Source: an uncultured Clostridium sp. | GTDB taxonomy: Bacteria > Bacillota > Clostridia > Clostridiales > Clostridiaceae | Direction of reading: 5' to 3' | Length of the DNA: 57,581 bases | Assembly: GCA_900547475.1 (NCBI GenBank) | Contig: URGW01000023.1 | Coordinates: 1 to 57,581 of the forward strand | In this document: in pieces, positions 42,948 to 52,877 of the stretch | Position numbering within the stretch: position 1 is the first letter of the stretch | Layout: each line of letters begins with the position of its first letter | Notes under the pieces: generated by a model | Database searches by the model: none | What the model was told of the DNA's origin: nothing | The model's input: the letters and a program-made list of their open reading frames with translations, nothing else | Position numbers and translations under genes: made by a program

Positions 42948-43523
42948 ATGAGGATTAATTTAATACTTTTGGCGGCGGGAAATAGTAAGAGGTTTAATGG
43001 AAATAAATTGTTGGCAATTTATAAAGATAAGCCAATATATATGTATATAGTTGAAAAAGTGCTAGATTTGAAGTTAAATAAAATAATATGTGTGACTCAA
43101 TATAAAGAGATAAAAGAAGCTTTATTAAATACTGATATTAATGTTGTTATGAATGAGAATAGTAGTTTAGGAGTTTCTAGTTCTATAAAATTAGGTATAA
43201 ATTTTGATAAAAATGCTGATGGCTATATGTTTATGGTATGTGACCAACCGTTTATATCAATAAAAACATTAAATTCGTTAATAGATAATTTTATTAATGG
43301 AAATAAAGGTATAGTTTGTGTTGGTTATGGAGATAATAAAGGTAATCCAGTTATTTTTTCAAAAAGATATATTAATGAATTATTATCATTAGAAGGAGAT
43401 AATGGTGGAAAAAGAATACTAAAGGGGCATTTAAATGATTTAAATATAGTAAATGTTGATAACGAAATTGAGTTAGCTGATATAGATACACAAGAGGAAT
43501 TTATTAAATTAACTTTATTTTAA
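42948..43523 (+). CDS. MocA-like molybdenum cofactor nucleotidyltransferase
   Basis: 191 residues. The nucleotidyltransferase opening LILLAAGNSKRFNGNKLLA has the AAG-S-R-G-like NTP-binding loop with Lys in NKLL. VCDQPFIS is the metal-binding motif of the MobA/MocA family. GNPVIFSKRYINELLSLEGD and GGKRILKG are typical of MocA. It would attach CMP to molybdopterin, or act in cofactor maturation for the xdh enzyme upstream. RBS ATAGGGGGATGAGGG precedes ATG 42948. Confidence 0.85.
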   Translation: MRINLILLAAGNSKRFNGNKLLAIYKDKPIYMYIVEKVLDLKLNKIICVTQYKEIKEALLNTDINVVMNENSSLGVSSSIKLGINFDKNADGYMFMVCDQPFISIKTLNSLIDNFINGNKGIVCVGYGDNKGNPVIFSKRYINELLSLEGDNGGKRILKGHLNDLNIVNVDNEIELADIDTQEEFIKLTLF

Positions 43524-43575
43524 ATGTTTACAATAAAATCTTTTTAAATTTTCATAAAAACTTTTTAAAAAAGTG

Positions 43576-43604
43576 TTGACTTTTGTCTAAAAACACTGTA
43601 ATAT
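43576..43604 (+). promoter_or_regulatory. tRNA operon promoter
   Basis: TTGACT (43576-43581), a 17-base spacer and TAATAT (43599-43604), 30 bases upstream of the first tRNA. A near-consensus sigma-A promoter. Confidence 0.8.
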
Positions 43605-43633
43605 ACAAAAAGTAGTCAGCAAGACATATGCAA

Positions 43634-43708
43634 GGCCCCTTGGTCAAGCGGTCAAGACACCACCCTTTCACGGTGGTAACAGGGGTTCGATTCCCCTAGG
43701 GGTCACCA
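43634..43708 (+). tRNA. tRNA-Glu (UUC)
   Basis: Cloverleaf with acceptor GGCCCCT/AGGGGTC, anticodon loop CTTTCAC with TTC, T loop GGTTCGATTCC, and encoded CCA end. First of a four-gene cluster. Confidence 0.95.
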
Positions 43709-43782
43709 TTTTGACAAAAAGGAATTTCAACTTTGTCGAATAAATCCCAATAATTAAATCGAAGATTTAGAATGTCATTTAT

Positions 43783-43856
43783 GCGGGTATCGTATATCGG
43801 TAATACTCCAGCCTTCCAAGCTGGAAAGGTGGGTTCGATTCCCACTACCCGCTCCA
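43783..43856 (+). tRNA. tRNA-Gly (UCC)
   Basis: Acceptor GCGGGTA/TACCCGC, anticodon loop CTTCCAA with TCC, T loop GGTTCGATTCC, encoded CCA. Confidence 0.95.
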
Positions 43857-43930
43857 TTTTATTTGAATATGAAACTCCGCTATGCTGAGAAAATTCAAAT
43901 AACTAAATCTAAGATTTAGATTTTCATTTT

Positions 43931-44007
<77 letters not shown>

Positions 44008-44012
44008 TATTC

Positions 44013-44088
44013 GGTTTACTAGCTCAGTCGGTAGAGCACTTGACTTTTAATCAAGGTGTCCGGGGTTCGATTCCCCGGTAAGCCACCA
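44013..44088 (+). tRNA. tRNA-Lys (UUU)
   Basis: Acceptor GGTTTAC/GTAAGCC with one G-T pair, anticodon loop CTTTTAA with TTT, T loop GGTTCGATTCC, encoded CCA. Last of the cluster. Confidence 0.95.
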
Positions 44089-44089
44089 A

Positions 44090-44118
44090 AAAAGAAACTC
44101 AATAGAGTTTCTTTTTTT
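44090..44118 (+). terminator. Terminator of the tRNA operon
   Basis: AAAGAAACTC and GAGTTTCTTT arms, AATA loop, then a T run. Confidence 0.92.
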
Positions 44119-44226
44119 ATTATATAAAAATATAATTATTAAATTTTAAAAGACCTTTATACATAATCCTAACCAATAAAAATGAAAATTCATATTATAT
44201 TATGAATTGCTTTTTTAGGAGGTAAA

Positions 44227-44676
44227 ATGGAGAGTAAAGGTTGTGATAAAAAAAGTAATGAAGAAAAAGAAAAAGTGGATCAATATATTATAAAATTTGA
44301 AGTTAACTTAGGAAATATGGAAAAAGTAGGAGTTGCTTTTTTAGTAGCTGGTTATTCAAATTATATATACGCTGCTAATTTAGATATATTAGATGCACAA
44401 GATAGAAATAACACAGGACAGACCCCTGAAGAAGTATTTTTATTTAGTCAAAGATTAGTTTTATTAGGATATATATTACTATGGATAGTTGCATCAAATA
44501 GATTATATATAAAAGATTTTAGCAATATTTATAGAGAAGAAAATAATGATTTAGTTGCATATCAAAATGTTGCTAATTCATACTTAATAAGTGTATTTGC
44601 TAATTTAATGAGATTAGAAGCATTTAATAAATTAAATGAGGATGAAATACAGGAAGAAAAAAATGAGGAAGAATAA
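44227..44676 (+). CDS. Small membrane protein, unknown
   Basis: 149 residues. A charged N-terminus rich in Lys/Glu is followed by two hydrophobic segments at about 37-55 (VGVAFLVAGYSNYIYAANL) and 78-95 (LVLLGYILLWIVASNRLYI), then an amphipathic region and an acidic Glu-rich tail. RBS AGGAGG precedes ATG 44227. An inverted repeat AATTCATA/TATGAATT lies at 44188-44209 just upstream and may be a promoter-proximal operator. No family recognised. Confidence 0.6.
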   Translation: MESKGCDKKSNEEKEKVDQYIIKFEVNLGNMEKVGVAFLVAGYSNYIYAANLDILDAQDRNNTGQTPEEVFLFSQRLVLLGYILLWIVASNRLYIKDFSNIYREENNDLVAYQNVANSYLISVFANLMRLEAFNKLNEDEIQEEKNEEE

Positions 44677-44699
44677 TATTAAAATATGGGAGTGATTAT

Positions 44700-45209
44700 A
44701 TGTTAATTTCAGTTAATGAAAATGACTTTAAAGACAAAGTCAATATTAGATTTAATAATATTACAGAGGGAATTAGTAGGTTTGAGAACAAAATCTTAGA
44801 AGCTGATAATTCATATGATTTTGAACAATGCATAATTGGTTTTTTAGAAGAAGCAGTCAGATTAAATGGAGTAGAAAATTCATATGTTGATTTTTATTTT
44901 AATGTATTAGAAGAAGATTCGAAGATAAGATTTAAAGAGCTTTTAAATTATGAAGATAAAGAATTTATGAAAAATTTTGAGTATGAGAATAGTGAATCGG
45001 GAATTTATTATAACCTAACGGTAGAAAGTATTCCTTTTATAGTTAGAATAACAACTAAAGAAATATTATTTTCTACTATATATTTTACAAAAGATCCACT
45101 TACCATATGGGGTAACTATGACAAAAAATTCCCGGTGTTTTACAAGGAAAAAAGTGTATATGATAAATATGAAAATATAGCTAAAGATTTTAAATTAAAA
45201 ATAATATAA
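44700..45209 (+). CDS. Hypothetical soluble protein
   Basis: 169 residues, 23 bases after the previous gene, so probably co-transcribed. Acidic, soluble, with an N-terminal helix pair (about 15-60) and beta-rich C-terminal part (YYNLTVESIPFIVRITTKEI). The ribosome binding site (GGGAGTGATT) is acceptable. No motif identifies a function. Confidence 0.6.
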   Translation: MLISVNENDFKDKVNIRFNNITEGISRFENKILEADNSYDFEQCIIGFLEEAVRLNGVENSYVDFYFNVLEEDSKIRFKELLNYEDKEFMKNFEYENSESGIYYNLTVESIPFIVRITTKEILFSTIYFTKDPLTIWGNYDKKFPVFYKEKSVYDKYENIAKDFKLKII

Positions 45210-45382
45210 TAGAATTGATTAATTTGTTTACAAATGGAAATAAAATGTGAATTTAATTGAATATATATGAAAAAAAGGTTGAAGGGATATGGTAAAAATA
45301 GTAAAATGTAAACAGTGGAATAATATCAATTGATATTTAATATTTCAATAAAATAGTGATGGGTATGGGGTGAGATATAAAT

Positions 45383-46582
45383 ATGGAAGTAGGGGAAATT
45401 TTTGATAAGAAAAGTGAATTAGAATATTTTTTTGAGATTTCAGTAGATATTATGGCTATTATAGGGGAAGATGGGAAAATTAAAAAAATAAGTAAATGCT
45501 GTAGTGAATTATTAGGATGGAATGAAAAAGAATTGCTTGAACATGAATGGCATAATTTTATTCATAAAGAAGATTTAAAAAGTATTTTAAGTACTATAAA
45601 AAGTGAATCAATAAGTAGTGGAGTTAAGGGGCTAAGAGTTAGATTTAAATGTAAAAATGATGATTATAAATTAGTTGAATATAGCTGTAAGTTTATAGAA
45701 GAAAAACAGGTATATATTCTAACGGCTAGAGATATAACTGAAGAAAAAAAAATTAAAGAAGAAAAAATTGCTTACGAAAAAGCAATTGAATTAGAAAGTT
45801 TAAAAAGTGAATTTTTTTCTAATATATCACATGAATTTAAAACACCTTTAAATATAATATTAGCAACTATGCAAGTAATAAATAAAAATATTGAAAATAA
45901 AAATATACAGGCAGCTGATGAAGAAATTTTAAATAAATATATGAATTCAATTAGGCAAAATTGCTATAGGCTTCTTAGGTTAGTTAATAACATAATTGAT
46001 ATTAGTAAAATGGATTATGGATATTATAATATAGAATTAGGAAATTACAATATCATAAGTGTAGTTGAAGATATTACAATGTCCATTTTAGAATATGTAA
46101 ATAATAAGGGGATAGAGCTCATTTTTGATACGGAGAGTGAAGAAGAAATAATTGCATGTGATCCAGATAAAATAGAGAGGATAATTTTAAATTTATTATC
46201 TAATGCAATTAAGTATACAAAAGAGGGTGGGAAAATATATGTTAACATAGGAAAAGATAATAAAAATGTTTATATATCAGTAACGGATAATGGTATAGGT
46301 ATGCCTGAAAAAAAACTTCTTACAATATTTGAAAGATATACTCAAATTGATAATAACCTAACTAGAAGAGCTAATGGGAGTGGGATAGGGTTATCACTGG
46401 TTAAATCACTTGTTAAGATGCATCAAGGTGATATATATGTAGAGAGTAAGATTAATGAAGGTAGTAAATTTATTATAAGCCTTCCTATAAGACAAGTTGA
46501 AAGTAAGAATAGAAAAATTAGCAATTTAACTAAATCAAAGGTTGAAAAGTGTAGTATTGAATTTGCAGATATATATAATTAA
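45383..46582 (+). CDS. Cytoplasmic PAS-domain sensor histidine kinase
   Basis: 399 residues. PAS domain at about 15-120 (SVDIMAIIGEDGKIKKISKC), then dimerisation helix with His150 in FFSNISHEFKTPLN, and ATPase domain: N box LNLLSNAIKYT, G1 VTDNGIGMP, F box IFERYTQ and G2 ANGSGIGLSL. There are no transmembrane segments, so the signal is cytoplasmic. No response regulator is next to it, making it an orphan kinase. In Clostridia, orphan PAS kinases often phosphorylate Spo0A, so a sporulation role is plausible but unproven. Confidence 0.88.
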   Translation: MEVGEIFDKKSELEYFFEISVDIMAIIGEDGKIKKISKCCSELLGWNEKELLEHEWHNFIHKEDLKSILSTIKSESISSGVKGLRVRFKCKNDDYKLVEYSCKFIEEKQVYILTARDITEEKKIKEEKIAYEKAIELESLKSEFFSNISHEFKTPLNIILATMQVINKNIENKNIQAADEEILNKYMNSIRQNCYRLLRLVNNIIDISKMDYGYYNIELGNYNIISVVEDITMSILEYVNNKGIELIFDTESEEEIIACDPDKIERIILNLLSNAIKYTKEGGKIYVNIGKDNKNVYISVTDNGIGMPEKKLLTIFERYTQIDNNLTRRANGSGIGLSLVKSLVKMHQGDIYVESKINEGSKFIISLPIRQVESKNRKISNLTKSKVEKCSIEFADIYN

Positions 46583-46594
46583 ATATTTAGAATT

Positions 46595-46652
46595 AATTAA
46601 AATTTAAATATCCTTCTGCTTAATAGGGCAGAGGGATATTTAAATTTTAATT
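46595..46652. terminator. Long bidirectional terminator
   Basis: 25-base near-perfect arms, starting AATTAAAATTTAAATATCC on the left, with an 8-base loop. The reverse-strand permease stop (46647) lies inside it, so it serves both converging genes. Confidence 0.9.
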
Positions 46653-47183
46653 ATATTTATTATAAAGCTTGTTTATGGAATTTTTTGACATTAACAAATT
46701 TACCAAATAGCTCATTATTAAAACGCCAGGGATATCTATTAATAATCTGACCAAAGTAAATTTATAGCCAAGTGCTGAAAATTCAAATAGTAATGTTGAA
46801 ATTTTAGTCAAGCACCAAGCATTCATAAAAATAATTATATTTGAAAACTTTGCACCTTTTTTTATTAAAACTGCAGTAAAAGGAAAAGCAGCATACATAG
46901 GACCAGCGGCTACTGAACCAATTAACATAGCTAAAAGAATACCAATTATTCCGGAATTATTTCCCATGTATTTCATAAGTCGTTCTCTAGGAATCCATAC
47001 GTCTATTAATCCTAATAAAATCATTACAGGAGGAAGAACAGAGAGCATTTGTAATATATTAGAGCTGGTGGTATTAATAGTTTCAGTAAGTATTGATTTA
47101 TTAAAAAAAGATAATATTATAAGTACTAATAAGGATATTAAAAAGGATTTATACCTTTTAAAAATTTTTATTATAGTATTCAT
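46647..47183 (-). CDS. Permease, second half (ArsP/DUF318-type)
   Basis: 178 residues with four or five hydrophobic helices. SVLPPVMILLGLIDVWIP followed by IGSVAAGPMYAAFPFTAVL is typical of the PF03773 permease family half. The start overlaps the upstream gene stop by four bases, so the two halves are coupled and probably form one transporter. Substrate unknown; members include organoarsenical exporters. Confidence 0.75.
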   Translation of the reverse strand: MNTIIKIFKRYKSFLISLLVLIILSFFNKSILTETINTTSSNILQMLSVLPPVMILLGLIDVWIPRERLMKYMGNNSGIIGILLAMLIGSVAAGPMYAAFPFTAVLIKKGAKFSNIIIFMNAWCLTKISTLLFEFSALGYKFTLVRLLIDIPGVLIMSYLVNLLMSKNSINKLYNKYN

Positions 47184-47665
47184 ATAAACATCATAATCCT
47201 TCCTAAAATAATTCCTACAACAATTGAAAATATAAATGCAATCAGATTTCTTAATAGTGCAGCTCTTTTACCAATATATTTAATTTCAAGGGGAAGTGTC
47301 ATAAGACCAATTAGCACTAAAGATGAAACAAGTGTACCAACTTGTGCATATCCAGCACCGTTTAAAAGTAATGTATTACCAAGTGAAAAGGCAACAAAAG
47401 TAGGCATCATTGTAATTGCCCCTATAATATCAGCAAGTATAATACCAATAAAACCTGAACTAGTACCTAATATTTTAGATATTGTATCTGTGGTGAAAAA
47501 TGAAAGTAATATTCCTACAGTTATTATTATGCAAAGAAATTGAGGTAATACATTTTCAAATGATTTTAATCCTAATACAATAGATTTCTTTGTTTTACTT
47601 TTATCTTTTATAAATGATATTATTAGGGAAATTATTGCGAGACTATATAAGATAATTGAAGTCAT
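47180..47665 (-). CDS. Permease, first half (ArsP/DUF318-type)
   Basis: 161 residues, four or five helices. DIIGAITMMPTFVAFSLGNT and LMTLPLEIKYIGKRAALLRN are strongly conserved in this permease half. It pairs with the gene at 46647-47183. Together they match a single-chain family member of about 300-340 residues split in two, as is common in Clostridia. Confidence 0.8.
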   Translation of the reverse strand: MTSIILYSLAIISLIISFIKDKSKTKKSIVLGLKSFENVLPQFLCIIITVGILLSFFTTDTISKILGTSSGFIGIILADIIGAITMMPTFVAFSLGNTLLLNGAGYAQVGTLVSSLVLIGLMTLPLEIKYIGKRAALLRNLIAFIFSIVVGIILGRIMMFI

Positions 47666-47734
47666 AAAATGCTCCTAAAAATAATTCAGTTATATTTTAT
47701 GATTTAAAGAAAAATAATGTGAATTATACATAAA

Positions 47735-47780
47735 ATAATAGCAATGTATTTAGAAAATTTATCTATACATTGCTATTTAA
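47735..47780. terminator. Hairpin between patatin and permease genes
   Basis: ATAGCAATGTAT and ATACATTGCTAT arms with a 15-base loop, T/A rich on both sides. It would end the patatin gene read on the minus strand. Confidence 0.8.
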
Positions 47781-47786
47781 TTAGTT

Positions 47787-48734
47787 TTAACCGAAATTTC
47801 TATTGGAAATATGAGTATTTCTGTATCTAGAAATATAAGAGTTAAAACTCCACTTTGCAAGAAAAGTTTTTGCACAGTTATAACCTGAATTAAATAATTT
47901 AAGATATTCATCCTTTGAGATCTCAAAATCTACAGTGCCAACATCATATGTTCTAATTTTAATAGTTCTTACAGAATCCTTATTATTTAAAAAAGCTTCA
48001 TCATCCTTAGTAAGTATAGTATCAATTACATCACAAGAGTAAGTTATTAAATTACTTTTATTTGGATTAACAGTTTTTAAATCATTATTACTAATTAATT
48101 TTAATCCAAAGGTTGGCCAGCGAGGATTGTTTTCAACATCAAAGATCCAAATAGGAAAATTGCTTAGTAATCCACCATCAACTATAAAGCTTGAATTTTT
48201 ACCATTCTTAAGAATTACAGGGTTAAAATAAAAGGGAATACTAATACTCATTCTTACCGCTTTAGCAATACTAAATTCTAATGGATCAATATTATATTTT
48301 ACTAAATCATCAGGAAGAATTAGTAGCTTTTTATTTGTGATATCAGAAGCAATTATCTTAAGAGGACTGATACCATTTGTATATATATCTTTAAATTTAG
48401 TTTTACCTTTAGCTTTATATAATTTATATAAATATTGTTCTATGTTATTACCAGAGAATAATCCTTTATTTTTAAAAAGGCTTACAGTTGGACCTATAAA
48501 GGGTAATAAATTTAATTTATTTTTTACATAGAAATCTTTAAAATCTAGATTTAAAAGCATATTTTTTAGGTCCTTTCCTGTATAGCCTACTGCTAATAAG
48601 GAAGTTACTATAGCACCAGCAGAGGTACCAGCAAATCGTTCAAAGGTATATCCATGTTCTTCTAAATAATAAATTGCACCTAATAGTGCAATTCCTTTTA
48701 CTCCTCCACCTTCACAAACTATATCTGCCTTCAT
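47787..48734 (-). CDS. Patatin-like phospholipase
   Basis: 315 residues. Oxyanion hole EGGGVKGIALLGAI near the N-terminus, nucleophile elbow FAGTSAGAIV (G-T-S-A-G), and Asp of the dyad in FIVDGGLLSNFPIW. This Ser-Asp dyad layout defines bacterial patatins, which hydrolyse acyl lipids. No signal peptide, so it acts on internal membrane lipids or is delivered otherwise. AGGTGGTG precedes ATG. It is a single gene, divergent from the cation transporter. Confidence 0.9.
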   Translation of the reverse strand: MKADIVCEGGGVKGIALLGAIYYLEEHGYTFERFAGTSAGAIVTSLLAVGYTGKDLKNMLLNLDFKDFYVKNKLNLLPFIGPTVSLFKNKGLFSGNNIEQYLYKLYKAKGKTKFKDIYTNGISPLKIIASDITNKKLLILPDDLVKYNIDPLEFSIAKAVRMSISIPFYFNPVILKNGKNSSFIVDGGLLSNFPIWIFDVENNPRWPTFGLKLISNNDLKTVNPNKSNLITYSCDVIDTILTKDDEAFLNNKDSVRTIKIRTYDVGTVDFEISKDEYLKLFNSGYNCAKTFLAKWSFNSYISRYRNTHISNRNFG

Positions 48735-49084
48735 TTATTCACCACCTAATATATTTAAATTAATATATTATATGATTTAAAAGATAATTGATATAATAAT
48801 GTTAATATAGAATATAATTTTTATTAAAATTTAGATAATATTCACGGAGTTTTTATTTGAAACTAATGTTGATATTTTAAATATTTGATAAATATCAGCT
48901 ATAATAAGTACATTTTAATTAAAAATAGGTACATTTAAGCTATTTTCAAAATTTTACATATATATAGATGCATATATTAGTTGTAATTTCTCAGCATTTT
49001 AAGCATTACAAAAATAATTTAATTTGTATATCATATAAGTATCTAGTTTTAAAAAAGTCAAAAATAAGAATAGAGGTGAGAATA
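48735..49084. promoter_or_regulatory. AT-rich divergent promoter region
   Basis: No gene. TTGATATAATAAT near 48788 and similar A/T boxes provide candidate promoter elements for both the patatin (minus) and the cation transporter (plus). I see no repeat or riboswitch-like structure. Confidence 0.35.
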
Positions 49085-49987
49085 ATGAAACTAGAGAATA
49101 AAATATTAAAACTATCTGTAGTAGGTGCGTTATTCTTTGCACTATTTGGTATCGCATGGGGCTGAGCTTTAAAGTCTGATATGATTATATTCGATGGATT
49201 ATATTCATTTATCAGTGTAATATTATCAATGTTATCACTTTATATTAATAATTATATGGCGAAGAGAGATTTTGAAAAATTTCCTTTTGGTAAACATATT
49301 TTAGAGCCAATAGTTATTTCAATAAAATCATTAATAATAACTATTATGTGTTTATATTCATTAGTAGGAGCTGTAAAGACCATAGTAAGTGGTGGAAATA
49401 ACTTAGAGTTTGGATTAGCAATTATATATTCAATTATATCAGTTATTGGTTGTGGAGTGATTTCACTATATATGAAGATGAAATCAAAAGCATTATCTTC
49501 AGAACTTATTAAGGCAGAATTTACTCAATGGCTTATGGACACATCATTAAGTGCAGCAGTGTTAGCGGCATTTATAATAGGTATTGCTATATCAAATACA
49601 AAATTGAATTTCTTGAATCCATATATTGATCCAGGTATGACGGTTGCAGCATCACTATTATGTATTAGAATACCTATAAAGATTTTTATAGAAAACTTTA
49701 AGGAAGTAATATGTGTAAAAGCTAATGATGAAATTAATGATGATATATATGTATTAGTTAAAGAAATTGAGGAAGAATATAATTTTGAAGATTCTATAAC
49801 AAGAGTATCTAAAGTTGGACGTGAACTTAGAATTGAAATTGATTTTGTTTATAATAAAGATAGTAAGCTTAAAACATTAGATCAAATGGATAATGTAAGA
49901 GAAGAAATAAATGATGCAATTAAGCATATTGATTATAAAAAGTGGTTGAATGTATCTTTTACAGGAAACAAAAAATGGGCAATATAA
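49085..49987 (+). pseudogene. Cation diffusion facilitator gene with in-frame TGA
   Basis: ATG 49085 has AGAGGTGAG upstream. The frame reads MKLENKILKLSVVGALFFAL, then FGIAWG and TGA (49163-49165), and continues in the same frame with ALKSDMIIFDGLYSFISVIL to 49987. The usual residue there is Leu (TTA), one base away from TGA. The rest looks intact: helices at about 30-190 and a C-terminal cytoplasmic domain (VKEIEEEYNFEDSITRV). Member of the CDF family that exports Zn2+, Fe2+ or similar metals. Without readthrough only a 26-residue peptide is made. A restart at ATG 49181 would lack the first helix. Confidence 0.75.
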
Positions 49988-50386
49988 AAGTCAGTGAAAG
50001 CTGGCTTTTTTGTTTGTTATCAAATTGAAGAGTAAATGGAGTTTATTAATTAAATAACATGTATTTAAAGGAGCTAAATTTTTGGCTCCTTTTAATTTTG
50101 TAAGATAAATTTAATAATATATTAATAGTAAATTAAGGTTTTTAATATAAAATTATGAATAAGGAGACTAAAAATAAATATATGGAACATTTTACAGATT
50201 CAATATGTCTAATTAAATATCAGAAGAATAATTTTTACATTTTATTAGATTAGATTAGATTTTCTTTATATAAAAATATAATTAAAGAGTTTACAAGAAG
50301 TATTTTTATGGAAAAATATATAAAAAAATGATATTATAAAATAAAATGTAAATAAATTATAAAAAATAAATATTATGGAGGTAAAT
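49988..50386. terminator. Two terminator-like hairpins in a gene-free gap
   Basis: A first hairpin at about 49990-50012 (AAGTCAG/CTGGCTT then T6) ends the cation transporter. A second at 50067-50098 (AAAGGAGC/GCTCCTTT then T-rich) follows 55 bases later with no gene in between. The remainder to 50386 is very AT-rich, presumably the promoter of the ABC operon, and contains no gene I can support. Confidence 0.7.
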
Positions 50387-52876
50387 ATGGGGACAAGTTT
50401 TAAAAGAATGCTTTCGATACTTTTAACATTAACATTAGCATTAGGTATAGTAGGGTGTTCAAAAGATGGAGGAAAATCTTCAATGGGGAGATACGTTGAA
50501 GAGCAATATGAGGTACCCGAAGGGGTTGAAGTCCAAACTTTAAGCTTATTAGAAAATGACAAAATAGGTATGATTGGATATTCAACAGAGGATTGGAAGC
50601 CGGTAGCTTTTATTTCTGAAGATGGAGGTAAAACATGGACGCAAAACTCTATAGTGTTACCAAAAGAAGAAGGAAAAGAAACATATACTAGTAATATAGG
50701 ATATTTAAGTAGTGGAACAATACTATTATCATATTATTTTGAAGAACCTTTTACAGGAATGGAAGAGGGATCAATAGATGATTCTATGTCAGTTGAAGGT
50801 GAGGCAACCACAGAAGAATTTGTTTATGAGGAACCAGAATATAAATATGCTACAGTAGATGCAGATGGTAATTTAACTGATATTGATTTAGATCTTTCAA
50901 TATATAATGATGATTCAATGGAAATGGGAATGGGTTATAGTAACTTTAAAGCTAATTTAAATGGAGATGTATTCTTTACAGCAGGTAGTAATAATGAAAA
51001 AATAGTTCAGATTGATGGTGAAACTTTTGAAGAGAAGAATGTATATGAAGCTGAGGAATGGATAGGTGACTTTTTCTTAGTTGGTGATTCATTAGTTATA
51101 TATCAATTTGATTCAATAATAGAATATGATACTACTAATGGGAAGGAAAAGGGAAATTTAGAAGCTTTAGAAAAAGAAACAATATCTGAAAACTCTAATT
51201 ATTCTCCAACTTTCCTTAATTCAGGAAGTAAAGATAAAATATATTACTATAATACTTTAGGTCTATATGAGTATGATATGAAAAGTGAAAAAGTAAATCA
51301 ATTAGTTGATTCTGCAATTTCATCTTTTGGTGATAGCGAAATGAATATAATATCATTCCTTGAAAAAAGTAATGGCGAGTTTTTAACTACATTTAGTGAT
51401 TTTTCTAATGCCGAATCTAAAATTATTAACTTTGCTTATGATGAAAATATACCATCAGTTCCAGAAAATCAACTTGTAGTATATTCATTATTAGAAAACC
51501 ATTCAATTAGACAAGCTATTTCAAAATATGCAAAAGAGCATCCAGATACTTATGTTAAGTATGAAATTGGTTTAAATTATGGTGATGGAACAACTCAATC
51601 AGATGCACTTAAAACCTTAAATACTGAAATAATGGCAGGAAATGGGCCTGATGTAATAATATTAGATGGTTTATCAGCTGAATCATATATTAAAAAAGGA
51701 TTATTAGAAGATATAAGCGATATTATAAATCCTTTAGCAGAGGATGGAACAATATTTAAGAATATTGCAGATGCATATACTAATGATGGAAAGATATATC
51801 AAATACCAACATCATTTAAATATCCAATATTATTAGGAAATAAGAATGATATTGCTTCAGTTTCTGATTTAGATTCATTAGTTGAGTTAACAAAAAAATT
51901 GTCAACTCAAAGTGAGAAAAGAATATTTAATAATTACTTTACTCCAAACTCTTTAGTTTATTCATTATATTATCTATATGGAAGTGATTGGTTAAATGAA
52001 GACGATACTATAAATGAAGATGCATTAAAAAGTTTCTTTGAAAAAGCTAATGAAATGTATTCTGCAATTCAAACTAATGAAGAAGCATATATGAAAACTA
52101 TGGAGGATAAATACTCTCAATTAGAAGGTTATAATGAAGGGTCTTCTATATTGATAGGTACTGAAGAGAATGTTGATGAAGAATTAGATGAAGAATATAG
52201 CGAAGAAGATTATGAAGATTTATATGCAGTATATGATTTACAATATTATTTAAATCCAGCTATTTATGCAGACTCATTTTTACTTGAGGGTAGTTCATTA
52301 TTAGGTTTAGGTGGACTTGCTGGAACTTATGATTATGGATCTATGGTTACTCTTTTAAACACTTCACCTGAAATAGATTATAAGGTTTTAACTAGAGGAG
52401 AAGAAAACATATTTATTCCATCAAACTTAGTTGGAATTAATGCAAAGGGAAAAAATAAAGAGCAAGCTAAGGAAATATTAACATCATTAATAAAGAATAA
52501 CTCTAGTGAAATGTACTCTGATGGAGGATTTAGTATAAATAAAAATAGCTTTGAAAATGCCTTTTCTATAGAAAAAATGAAAGAAGAAGGATATGAATTA
52601 GAATTTGATGGAGCAACAAATCACTATATTCAAGGTACATCAGGTTGGTCTGATGAGTTTGGAAATTCAAAGGAAATAAATATATTATATCCAAATGATG
52701 AAGATGTAAATAAATTAAAGGGTGAAATAGAAAGCTTAAATACTGCTACAACAGTTAATACTATATTGTTAACAGAAGTTGCAAAGCAATTTGCTTCATA
52801 TGTACAAGGTGAAATATCTTTAGAGGAGGCTATAAATACAGTTGTAGATAACTTGGATTTATACTTATCAGAGTAA
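50387..52876 (+). CDS. Lipoprotein: beta-propeller-like domain fused to ABC solute-binding protein
   Basis: 829 residues; ATG 50387 chosen over ATG 50375 because GGAGG sits at 50377-50381. A signal peptide with lipobox ends LGIVGC. The N-terminal region (about 40-360) contains an Asp-box FISEDGGKTWTQ and repeated propeller-like strands. From about residue 375 a family 1 extracellular solute-binding domain begins (IRQAISKYAKEHPDTYVKYE, MAGNGPDVIILDGLSA). The fused propeller is unusual. It is followed two bases later by two sugar-type permeases. Likely binds a carbohydrate or related solute at the outer face of the membrane. Confidence 0.8.
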   Translation: MGTSFKRMLSILLTLTLALGIVGCSKDGGKSSMGRYVEEQYEVPEGVEVQTLSLLENDKIGMIGYSTEDWKPVAFISEDGGKTWTQNSIVLPKEEGKETYTSNIGYLSSGTILLSYYFEEPFTGMEEGSIDDSMSVEGEATTEEFVYEEPEYKYATVDADGNLTDIDLDLSIYNDDSMEMGMGYSNFKANLNGDVFFTAGSNNEKIVQIDGETFEEKNVYEAEEWIGDFFLVGDSLVIYQFDSIIEYDTTNGKEKGNLEALEKETISENSNYSPTFLNSGSKDKIYYYNTLGLYEYDMKSEKVNQLVDSAISSFGDSEMNIISFLEKSNGEFLTTFSDFSNAESKIINFAYDENIPSVPENQLVVYSLLENHSIRQAISKYAKEHPDTYVKYEIGLNYGDGTTQSDALKTLNTEIMAGNGPDVIILDGLSAESYIKKGLLEDISDIINPLAEDGTIFKNIADAYTNDGKIYQIPTSFKYPILLGNKNDIASVSDLDSLVELTKKLSTQSEKRIFNNYFTPNSLVYSLYYLYGSDWLNEDDTINEDALKSFFEKANEMYSAIQTNEEAYMKTMEDKYSQLEGYNEGSSILIGTEENVDEELDEEYSEEDYEDLYAVYDLQYYLNPAIYADSFLLEGSSLLGLGGLAGTYDYGSMVTLLNTSPEIDYKVLTRGEENIFIPSNLVGINAKGKNKEQAKEILTSLIKNNSSEMYSDGGFSINKNSFENAFSIEKMKEEGYELEFDGATNHYIQGTSGWSDEFGNSKEINILYPNDEDVNKLKGEIESLNTATTVNTILLTEVAKQFASYVQGEISLEEAINTVVDNLDLYLSE

Positions 52877-52877
52877 T

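Noticed and set aside
49085..49987. Selenocysteine codon in the cation transporter
   Set aside because: The residue expected at the TGA is Leu, there is no visible SECIS hairpin directly downstream, and the family has no selenoprotein members that I know of.
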